A stretch of 37,543 nucleotides of DNA from Sedimenticola sp. (GTDB lineage: Bacteria; Pseudomonadota; Gammaproteobacteria; Chromatiales; Chromatiaceae), in the NCBI GenBank assembly GCA_027083925.1, contig JALWMK010000145.1:1-37543 (forward strand), in the 5' to 3' direction. The notes beneath the pieces were generated by a model. The model was not told where the DNA came from and searched no databases. It worked only from the letters and a program-made list of their open reading frames with translations. Below are positions 32,006 to 37,543 of this stretch, one piece after another. The first letter of the stretch is position 1; every line of letters starts with the position of its first letter. The position numbers and the translations under genes were made by a program.

Positions 32006-33460
32006 ATGGGTAAGCCAACAGGTTTCATGGAATACGAACGGCTGGATCGCAGCTACGCGCCAGTCGCTGATCGTGTCACGCACTATCATGAATTTGTCAT
32101 TCCCCTGTCTGAAGAGCAGCTGCAGATACAGGGCGCACGCTGCATGGATTGTGGCATTCCATTCTGCCACCAGGGTTGTCCGGTGAACAACATCATTCCC
32201 GAGTGGAATGACCTGGTGTACCGCAACGATTGGGAGACTGCGCTGGGAGTGCTGCATTCCACCAACAATTTTCCGGAAGTGACAGGGCGTATCTGCCCGG
32301 CGCCCTGCCAGGAATCCTGTACCCTGAATCTTCAGGATCAGCCGGTTACGATCAAAACCATTGAATGCGCTATCGTGGACAAGGGCTGGGAACAAGGATG
32401 GATCAAGCCCCTGATCCCCGCACACCGCACGGGTAACCGCGTGGCCGTGGTGGGCTCCGGCCCTGCGGGCCTGGCCTGCGCCCAGCAGCTGGCCCGTGCC
32501 GGCCATGACGTGGTGGTGTACGAGAAAGCCGACCGCATCGGCGGCCTGCTGCGCTATGGCATTCCTGATTTCAAGCTGGACAAGATGCTGCTTGATCGCC
32601 GAGTGGCGCAGATGCGCGCCGAAGGCGTGGAATTCCACGTCAACACCTGGGTGGGTGAAGATATCAGCGTGGAAGAACTGCGCAAGGATTTCGATGCTCT
32701 GGTGATGACCGGCGGTGCTGAAGAGCCCCGGAATCTGCCTGTTCCGGGACGTAATCTGGGTGGTGTTTACTTTGCCATGGAATTCCTGATCGCCAACTCA
32801 AAGAAGGTGCAGGGTGTTGCCGGTGCCGATGAAGGCTTCATCAGCGCCGAAGGCAAGCATGTGGTGGTTATCGGCGGCGGGGATACCGGGTCTGATTGCG
32901 TGGGCACATCTGCGCGTCATGGTGCGGCTTCCATCACGCAGCTGGAACTCATGCCCAGGCCACCCGAGAAAGAGAACAAGGAACTCACCTGGCCCGGCTG
33001 GCCCAACAAGATGCGCACCTCCACCTCCCAGGAAGAAGGCTGCGAGCGTCTCTGGGAAGTGCTGACCAAAGAGTTCATCGACGACGGCAATGGCCATGTC
33101 AAAGCCCTGCGCTGCGTGAAAGTGCAATGGGACAAGAACGGTGACGGCAACTGGCGGATGTCCGAAGTAGCGGGATCCGAATTTGAGCTGAAAGCTGATC
33201 TGGTTACCCTGGCCATGGGCTTTGTGCACCCTGTACATGAAGGCATGATTGAACAGGCAGGCGTGGAGCTGGATGCCCGCGGCAATGTGAAAGGCGCGAC
33301 CGAGGGCGAGAAATCCTATGCTACATCCGTTGACGGCGTGTTTGCCGCAGGTGATATGCGCCGCGGCCAGTCGCTGGTGGTCTGGGCTATCCGCGAAGGC
33401 CGCCAATGCGCCCGCTCCGTGGACGAATACCTCATGGGGCGCTCCAACTTGCCCAGGTAA
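32006..33460 (+). CDS. gltD: Glutamate synthase, small subunit
   Basis: This 484-residue flavoprotein passes electrons from NADPH through FAD and iron-sulfur clusters to GltB. The N-terminal region holds the [4Fe-4S] cysteines (46, 49, 54, 58 and a second set at 97, 101, 105, in [13 protein letters not shown] and CPAPCQESC). The FAD fold begins [21 protein letters not shown] (split: [10 protein letters not shown], about 146-155), followed by [15 protein letters not shown]. The NADPH fold has [12 protein letters not shown]. The FAD closing motif is [21 protein letters not shown] in pattern, near 445-465. The ATG has AAGGG about seven bases upstream. No SPOR or hemE gene flanks the pair. Confidence 0.97.
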   Translation: MGKPTGFMEYERLDRSYAPVADRVTHYHEFVIPLSEEQLQIQGARCMDCGIPFCHQGCPVNNIIPEWNDLVYRNDWETALGVLHSTNNFPEVTGRICPAPCQESCTLNLQDQPVTIKTIECAIVDKGWEQGWIKPLIPAHRTGNRVAVVGSGPAGLACAQQLARAGHDVVVYEKADRIGGLLRYGIPDFKLDKMLLDRRVAQMRAEGVEFHVNTWVGEDISVEELRKDFDALVMTGGAEEPRNLPVPGRNLGGVYFAMEFLIANSKKVQGVAGADEGFISAEGKHVVVIGGGDTGSDCVGTSARHGAASITQLELMPRPPEKENKELTWPGWPNKMRTSTSQEEGCERLWEVLTKEFIDDGNGHVKALRCVKVQWDKNGDGNWRMSEVAGSEFELKADLVTLAMGFVHPVHEGMIEQAGVELDARGNVKGATEGEKSYATSVDGVFAAGDMRRGQSLVVWAIREGRQCARSVDEYLMGRSNLPR

Positions 33461-33484
33461 GAAAGGCGCAGGCGCTCGCCTTGA

Positions 33485-33504
33485 CCGGGGTTGTTACACC
33501 CCGG
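33485..33504 (+). terminator. Weak hairpin after gltD
   Basis: CCGGGGT and ACCCCGG form a 7-bp stem with a 6-base loop, 25 bases after the gltD stop. Only GTTTG follows, so it lacks a real T tract. It may mark the 3' end of the gltBD mRNA. Confidence 0.35.
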
Positions 33505-33562
33505 GTTTGCGGTGGTGGCCAATGTGGACTTCAGCGCCGTTGCAGGAGCACCCTGATCCTGC

Positions 33563-34567
33563 TCAGTCCCCGGCGTACTCGAAGGAATCGTGGTACATCT
33601 GCTCATCGGTAACGCCAACTGCATGGAAGGCGTCTCTTGCGGCCTTGATCATGGGTGGTGGACCGGCCATGTAGATGTCATAGCTGGCCAGGTCGCCATG
33701 ATCTTCCAGTACCGCTTCATGCACCCAGCCCTTGCGGCCGTTCCAGCCTTGTTCCGGCACTGACAGCACGGGAACGAAGCGGGTAAAGCTCTCATGCGCT
33801 TTTTCCCATTGACGGGGCAAGTCCGGCAGATAGAGGTCTCCTTGGGCGCGCACGCCCCAGTAGAGCTCCATGGGACGCTTGATGCCCCCATGAAAGGCAT
33901 GTTCGATCTGGGATTTGACCGGGGCGAAACCTGTGCCGCCAGCGATGAACAGCATGGGGCGGTCGGATTCTTCGTTGAGGGTGAAGCCGCCCAAGGGCGC
34001 TTCGATACGCAGGATGGTCTTTTCCTTCATTTGCGTGAAGGCCCAGTCGGTAAAGACGCCGCCGTCCACATGGCGGATATGCAGCTCGATGAAATCATCA
34101 TTGTGTGGCGCATTGGCAATGGAAAAGGCCCGGCGCCTTCCGTCTTCCAAAATAAAGTCCAGGTACTGGCCAGCCAGGAACTGCAGTCGTTGCTCGTCTG
34201 GCAACTTTAGATAGAGACGCACCACATTGTCGGCAAGATGCTCAATTTTTGCAACTTTTACCGGCATAATGCGTGGCTCTATTTCGTGCGGCGTCTTGAT
34301 TTCTCTGGCCTTGATTTCCACATCGGAAACAGGCATCGCCTGGCAAGGCAGGCAGGCGTCGTCAGATGCGTCCAGGAGTTTGTCCGGCTCACCCTCCGGG
34401 TATTCGATCCTGCCTGTCAGCAAGGTGGCGATACATGCGCCACAAAACCCGTTGCGGCAGCCATAGGGCAGGCCAACGTCCTGGCGGATGGCGGCATCCA
34501 GAATGGTTTCGCCGACTTCCGCATGGAACTGGCGCCCGCTGGGGGAGAGCGTGATGGTAAAACTCAT
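33563..34567 (-). CDS. 2Fe-2S ferredoxin-type flavin reductase (CDP-6-deoxy-glucoseen reductase family)
   Basis: This 334-residue cytoplasmic oxidoreductase has a plant-type ferredoxin domain at the N-terminus (about 1-95; cysteines 37, 42, 45 and 75 in [11 protein letters not shown] and LPC). An FAD-binding beta-barrel follows ([14 protein letters not shown]), then an NAD(P) domain ([43 protein letters not shown]). The architecture matches AscD/RfbI-type reductases. In many gammaproteobacteria, copies outside sugar clusters are general NAD(P)H-dependent reductases of unknown partner. No dideoxysugar genes occur here, so a sugar role is unlikely. It is divergent from the SDR gene; the palindrome at 34601-34620 lies between them. 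Physiological acceptor unknown. Confidence 0.88.
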   Translation of the reverse strand: MSFTITLSPSGRQFHAEVGETILDAAIRQDVGLPYGCRNGFCGACIATLLTGRIEYPEGEPDKLLDASDDACLPCQAMPVSDVEIKAREIKTPHEIEPRIMPVKVAKIEHLADNVVRLYLKLPDEQRLQFLAGQYLDFILEDGRRRAFSIANAPHNDDFIELHIRHVDGGVFTDWAFTQMKEKTILRIEAPLGGFTLNEESDRPMLFIAGGTGFAPVKSQIEHAFHGGIKRPMELYWGVRAQGDLYLPDLPRQWEKAHESFTRFVPVLSVPEQGWNGRKGWVHEAVLEDHGDLASYDIYMAGPPPMIKAARDAFHAVGVTDEQMYHDSFEYAGD

Positions 34568-34600
34568 AGGTGCGTATCTTCGTTATCCGTTAGACTATAA

Positions 34601-34620
34601 CCTGAACCCACGGGTTCAGG
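34601..34620. repeat. Dispersed palindrome, copy 2
   Basis: CCTGAACCCACGGGTTCAGG has perfect 9-bp arms around AC. It lies in a divergent promoter region between the reductase and the SDR gene, so it cannot be a terminator for either. It matches copy 3 at 19 of 20 positions and the arms of copy 1 closely. Confidence 0.8.
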
Positions 34621-34671
34621 TAAGAGCCTGAATTGTCGCCGATTTGGCGCTGTATGAAAACCGTTGGATTG

Positions 34672-35541
34672 ATGGGGAACAAGAAAATACTTATTACGGG
34701 TTGCGGTTATATCGGTCGCCGTCTGGCGATGGAGCTTGTCCCAAGAGATATTAGCGGACTGGTTCGCAGCAATAAAAGCCGTGACAAGCTGGCGACGTTG
34801 GGTATCCAGCCGCTGCAATGGGATCTGGAAAAACCGGTAACTATTCCTCTGTCGACCAACAGAGCCGACATCTATTACCTGCTGCCGCCACCAAAAGCCG
34901 GCGTGGTGGATTCCTTCATGGAAAACTTTCTGCAGAGCCTCGAAGCCAATGGACAACCTGAGCGGATTCTCTATCTTGGCACCACCGGCGTATACGGGGA
35001 TTGTGGAGGAAGCTGGGTAGATGAGCGCGCGCCTCTACGCCCCAGGGTGGATCGCGCCCTGCGCCGCCTTGATGCGGAGCAGCAGCTGCGCCGCTGGGCC
35101 GGGCACTCCGGTAGGGAATTGGTGGTTCTGCGGGTGGCCGGCATCTATGGCCCGGGTAAACTGCCCCTGCAACGGCTGCGCACCGGCAAGCCCATGGTGG
35201 CGGAACAGTGCGCGCCCTGGACCAATCGCATTCATGCCGATGATCTGGTTCAGGTCTTGCTGGCAGCAATGGTGCGTGGGGGTAATGGAGAAATCTATAA
35301 CGTCAGTGATGGGCAACCGGGTAACATGACAGACTATTTCAATCAGGTGGCAGATTACGCCGGGTTGCCCCGCCCGCCAGTGGTTGATCCTGATGCGGAG
35401 GGGGATCAGTTGTCCGCCGGGCTGCGTTCCTATCTGGCCGAATCGCGCCGTGTGGACAATCGTAAAATGCTGCGGGAGCTGGGGGTGAAACTGCGCTACC
35501 CCACGCTGGAGGAAGGGCTGAATGCCTGTTTTTCCGGCTAG
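34672..35541 (+). CDS. SDR family NAD(P)-dependent oxidoreductase, YeeZ/epimerase-like
   Basis: This extended-SDR protein has 289 residues from the chosen ATG. The Rossmann start is KKILITGCGYIGRRLA with GxxGxxG-type glycines. Mid-protein, YLGTTGVYGDCGGSW contains the expected Ser/Thr and Tyr region (here TTGVYGD). VLRVAGIYGPGKLPL is the substrate-side block, and IHADDLVQVLLAA follows. The typical YxxxK is not plain: the tyrosine in GVYGD has no lysine four residues later, as in YeeZ-like proteins. Starts at 34654 (ATG) and 34633 (TTG) are possible alternatives. None has a good ribosome site, and 34672 places the Rossmann strand nearest the N-terminus. The substrate is unknown. The gene is bracketed by two copies of the 20-bp palindrome. 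Confidence 0.82.
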   Translation: MGNKKILITGCGYIGRRLAMELVPRDISGLVRSNKSRDKLATLGIQPLQWDLEKPVTIPLSTNRADIYYLLPPPKAGVVDSFMENFLQSLEANGQPERILYLGTTGVYGDCGGSWVDERAPLRPRVDRALRRLDAEQQLRRWAGHSGRELVVLRVAGIYGPGKLPLQRLRTGKPMVAEQCAPWTNRIHADDLVQVLLAAMVRGGNGEIYNVSDGQPGNMTDYFNQVADYAGLPRPPVVDPDAEGDQLSAGLRSYLAESRRVDNRKMLRELGVKLRYPTLEEGLNACFSG

Positions 35542-35560
35542 CAAGCCCGCGTCAAGTGAT

Positions 35561-35580
35561 CCTGAACCCACGGATTCAGG
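35561..35580. repeat. Dispersed palindrome, copy 3
   Basis: CCTGAACCCACGGATTCAGG has 9-bp arms with one mismatch around AC, in the same orientation as copy 2. It lies 19 bases after the SDR stop and about 42 bases before rsfS. There is no T tract. Confidence 0.78.
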
Positions 35581-35622
35581 GTGATATCATTATTCCCAAT
35601 TATTTTGTGAAGATATTGATTT

Positions 35623-35985
35623 ATGGAAATTGAAGAACTACGTGATCTGGTCGTCAACATACTGGATGATATGAAAGCCACCGATGTGGTGGTGCTGGAC
35701 GTGCGGGAGAAAACCAGCATTGCCGATTATTTCGTGATTGCATCCGGCACCTCGGATCGGCATGTAAAATCCTCGGCGGAAGCCGTGGCCTTTCAGGCCA
35801 AGCTGGCTGGCGAGCCTCCCTTAGGAGTGGAAGGCCTGACGGAAGGCGAATGGGCGCTGGTGGATCTCAATGGCGTGGTGGTGCATGTCATGCAGCCCAA
35901 GGTGCGGGATTTCTATCAGCTCGAAAAGCTCTGGGCCGTGGATGCCGAGGCGGCGGAGAAGCTCTCCAGGGAGCGGGGGCGGTAA
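35623..35985 (+). CDS. rsfS: Ribosome silencing factor RsfS (YbeB/Iojap)
   Basis: This 120-residue protein has the RsfS pattern: EELRDLVVNILDDMKATDVVVLDVREKTSIADYFVIASGTSDRH, read as consecutive short blocks, then GLTEGEWALVDLNGVVVHVM and a C-terminal DFYQLEKLW. RsfS binds ribosomal protein L14 and blocks subunit joining in slow growth. In most gammaproteobacteria rsfS sits beside nadD and rlmH, which are absent here: it is preceded by an SDR gene and followed by convergent htpX. The ribosome site is weak. Its stop codon lies in the loop of a small hairpin at 35975-35991. Confidence 0.94.
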   Translation: MEIEELRDLVVNILDDMKATDVVVLDVREKTSIADYFVIASGTSDRHVKSSAEAVAFQAKLAGEPPLGVEGLTEGEWALVDLNGVVVHVMQPKVRDFYQLEKLWAVDAEAAEKLSRERGR

Positions 35986-35991
35986 GCCCCC
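35975..35991 (+). terminator. GC-rich hairpin over the rsfS stop codon
   Basis: GGGGGC and GCCCCC form a stem whose 5-base loop holds the rsfS stop (TAA). A second small stem, CTGCTG/CAGCAG, follows directly. No T tract is present, so this is a weak or mRNA-stabilising 3' element. Confidence 0.4.
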
Positions 35992-36064
35992 CTGCTGGTT
36001 GCAGCAGCATGGCTGGCGGTGTTGTTCTGATCAAGCCCCCATTTCGGCGCTCGAAGCACTTTTT

Positions 36065-36937
36065 TCAAGCCGCCTCACGCAACGCTTCAATCCGCTTTTC
36101 CAGTGGGGGGTGGCTGGCGAAAAGCTCATGCAGCCCGCCTCCGGCGATGCCGAATGCGGCCATTTCGTCGGGCAGGGGTTCAGGCTTGGTCTGCCCGAGG
36201 CGTTGCAAAGCGCTGATCATTTTGTGTTTGCTGGTAAGCTTTGCGGCGCCTGCGTCGGCGTGAAACTCCCGCCAGCGGGAGAACCAGGCCACGATCATGG
36301 ACGCCAGGATGCCCAGTACGAACTGCGCCACCAGGGAGGTGATCCAGTAGGCCGGCCCATAACCTTCCCGGGTATTGAACACGACTCGATCCACGAAATG
36401 CCCGATAATGCGGGAGAAGAACACCACAAAGGTGTTCACCACGCCCTGAATCAAGGTCAGGGTCACCATGTCGCCATTGGCGACGTGGCTGATCTCATGG
36501 CCCAGCACCGCCTCGATTTCGTCGGCGTTCATGTTTTGCAGCAGACCCTGGCTTACTGCCACCAAAGCGTCATTCCTGTTCCAGCCAGTGGCGAAGGCAT
36601 TGGGGGAGGCGCTGGGGAAGATGCCCACTTCCGGCATTTCTATGCCGGCCTCCCGCGCCAGGCGCGCAACCGTATCCAGCAGCCAGCGGTCGGTGGAGCT
36701 GATGGGCTGGTCGATGATTTTCACTCCCATGCTGCGTTTTGCCATCCATTTGGAGGCGAACAGGGAGATGAAGGAGCCAGCAAAGCCGATCACCGCGGAC
36801 ATGATGAGCAAGGCGTTCAGGTTCAGCCCGCCACCTTGCTGCGCTAGCATGTCATCCACGCCCAGAATGCGCATGGTGATGCTGAGTACGGCCAGGATGG
36901 CGATGTTGGTGCCGAGAAACAGTAATATTCGTAACAT
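36065..36937 (-). CDS. htpX: Membrane protease HtpX
   Basis: This 290-residue inner-membrane zinc metalloprotease degrades damaged membrane proteins, overlapping FtsH. Two N-terminal transmembrane helices (about 5-24 and 42-62) precede the cytoplasmic domain. The zinc motif is HEISH (147-151; His147, Glu148, His151) and the third ligand is Glu224 in REFHAD. Two further hydrophobic segments (about 158-180 and 198-218) lie between them. The length equals E. coli HtpX (293). The gene is convergent with rsfS and divergent from the CDGSH gene. Its upstream region contains a good sigma-32-like promoter, in line with heat-shock control of htpX elsewhere. Confidence 0.96.
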   Translation of the reverse strand: MLRILLFLGTNIAILAVLSITMRILGVDDMLAQQGGGLNLNALLIMSAVIGFAGSFISLFASKWMAKRSMGVKIIDQPISSTDRWLLDTVARLAREAGIEMPEVGIFPSASPNAFATGWNRNDALVAVSQGLLQNMNADEIEAVLGHEISHVANGDMVTLTLIQGVVNTFVVFFSRIIGHFVDRVVFNTREGYGPAYWITSLVAQFVLGILASMIVAWFSRWREFHADAGAAKLTSKHKMISALQRLGQTKPEPLPDEMAAFGIAGGGLHELFASHPPLEKRIEALREAA

Positions 36938-36990
36938 ATTTTTCGTCTTTCCTTGAGCCCCTTTTGTTGCCGTGGGGTCAAAATATATTC

Positions 36991-37017
36991 ATGGGGTTAA
37001 TGGTATTGTGGTTTAAG
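36991..37017 (-). promoter_or_regulatory. Sigma-32-like heat-shock promoter of htpX
   Basis: On the minus strand CTTAAA (37017-37012) and CCCCAT (36996-36991) are 15 bases apart, close to the heat-shock consensus CTTGAAA-N13-15-CCCCATnT. Transcription would start near 36984, about 47 bases before the htpX ATG. The site lies in the divergent gap with the CDGSH gene. Confidence 0.6.
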
Positions 37018-37055
37018 ATAGTGCCATATTTCCAAAAATCAACAGGAGAAAGACT

Positions 37056-37307
37056 TTGGCGATCCCTCTGGTGGCAGGCACCAAGCCTGCAATTGTTGCC
37101 CTCAAAAAGGGTGAAACCCTGTACTGGTGCAGTTGTGGTCGCAGCCAGTCGCAGCCATCCTGCGATGGATCGCATGAAGACACGGAATTTCAACCCCTGG
37201 TGTTTGTTGCGCCAAAGGACGATGACTATTATTTTTGCACATGCAAGCGCAGCAAAAAACCTCCCTTTTGCGATGGCTCGCACAAGCATCTGGCGGATGA
37301 TGATTGA
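37056..37307 (+). CDS. Tandem CDGSH iron-sulfur domain protein
   Basis: This 83-residue protein contains two CDGSH [2Fe-2S] sites. Site one is C25-x-C27, C36, H40 (CSCGRSQSQPSCDGSH). Site two is C61-x-C63, C72, H76 (CTCKRSKKPPFCDGSH). Each has the 3Cys-1His ligand set of mitoNEET-type clusters. It is a soluble bacterial double-CDGSH protein with no membrane anchor. The translation start is TTG at 37056: AGGAG lies seven bases before it and no ATG is available. Bacterial members are thought to handle electrons or clusters, but their partners are poorly known. Its last codons overlap the next gene by eight bases, suggesting coupling. Confidence 0.9.
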   Translation: MAIPLVAGTKPAIVALKKGETLYWCSCGRSQSQPSCDGSHEDTEFQPLVFVAPKDDDYYFCTCKRSKKPPFCDGSHKHLADDD

Positions 37308-37543
37308 GAAACGGAAGCCGCCCACCTGTGCCTTGCCCCAGGAATCTGGCTATTCCGGGGTAACGGTAGTGTCCTTGTCGCCCAGGCCCGCACTGGCGGA
37401 TTATCTGCAGGCTATGCAACTGGCCAATGCGGAAGCGGAGCGGCGTCTGGGTGGATACATGCTGCTTTCCTGGTACGACCGGGACCGGGATTATGAATCT
37501 CCCCGGCACGCCAGCGAGTGTCATGCCGATAGCGCCACAGCTG
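37300..37543 (+). CDS. Unknown protein coupled to the CDGSH gene (partial, C-terminus beyond window)
   Basis: This reading frame starts at ATG 37300 (or 37297, adjacent in frame), within the last codons of the CDGSH gene, and stays open for 81 codons to the window end. It begins MIEKRKPPTCALPQESGYSG. A helical stretch follows (ALADYLQAMQLANAEAERRL in outline), then GGYMLLSWYDRDRDYESPRH and a Cys-His pair (SECH). No signal peptide or membrane segment is visible. I do not recognise the family. The eight-base overlap and lack of any other promoter argue it is translated with the CDGSH protein. Confidence 0.68.
   Translation, partial: MIEKRKPPTCALPQESGYSGVTVVSLSPRPALADYLQAMQLANAEAERRLGGYMLLSWYDRDRDYESPRHASECHADSATA

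Noticed and set aside
32322-32340. CCTGAATCTTCAGG inside gltD as another copy of the dispersed palindrome
   Set aside because: It lacks the CC/GG inner arm bases, lies within conserved coding sequence and is a short chance palindrome.
34601-34620. GGGTTCAGG resembling a tRNA T-arm
   Set aside because: No acceptor, D or anticodon arms are present around it, and the same palindrome recurs in other gaps.

Overview
The window is a dense, housekeeping-rich piece of a gammaproteobacterial chromosome. The strongest clue is the gene order ponA (divergent) - pilMNOPQ - aroK - aroB - gltB - gltD, which is the arrangement known from Pseudomonas and related gammaproteobacteria. A C+ type ribosomal protein L31, FeoABC, HemW, HtpX and RsfS fit the same group. 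The lactate-dehydrogenase-like malate dehydrogenase, the TakP-type TRAP receptor and the SulP anion transporter would suit a Chromatiales-like, possibly sulfur-oxidising organism, but that placement is inference. I see no prophage, insertion sequence, CRISPR array, rRNA or tRNA.

Layout. 1-977 (minus): N-terminal two thirds of a SulP transporter cut by the window edge. 1123-4815 (plus): yaaA, then feoABC behind a very good Fur box. 4925-7793 (minus): two tandem paralogous secreted proteins with pre-peptidase C-terminal (PPC)-like domains and eight conserved cysteines, of unknown function. 8019-13583 (plus): pilU, uvrD, an orphan TRAP receptor and hemW. 13729-13929: rpmE with a structured leader. 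14100-17700 (plus): a carbon-metabolism block maeB-mdh-gltA. 17697-20081 (minus): ponA, convergent with gltA and divergent from pilM. 20520-33460 (plus): pilMNOPQ-aroKB-gltBD. 33563-34567 (minus): a ferredoxin-type flavin reductase. 34672-35985 (plus): an SDR epimerase-like protein and rsfS. 36065-36937 (minus): htpX with a sigma-32-like promoter. 37056-end (plus): a double CDGSH iron-sulfur protein overlapping an unknown gene that runs off the window.

How the genes work together. PilMNOPQ build the alignment complex and secretin of a type IV pilus, and PilU is an accessory retraction ATPase. The neighbouring ponA product makes the peptidoglycan that the machine must cross. YaaA and FeoABC both act on intracellular ferrous iron. 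MaeB, Mdh and GltA connect malate, pyruvate, oxaloacetate and citrate. GltBD assimilates ammonia into glutamate.

The least explained items are: the tandem cysteine-rich PPC-like pair; a roughly 20-bp palindrome (CCTGAAYCC / GGRTTCAGG arms) present at three intergenic sites; a hairpin that would bury the mdh ribosome-binding site; and the unknown gene coupled to the CDGSH protein.
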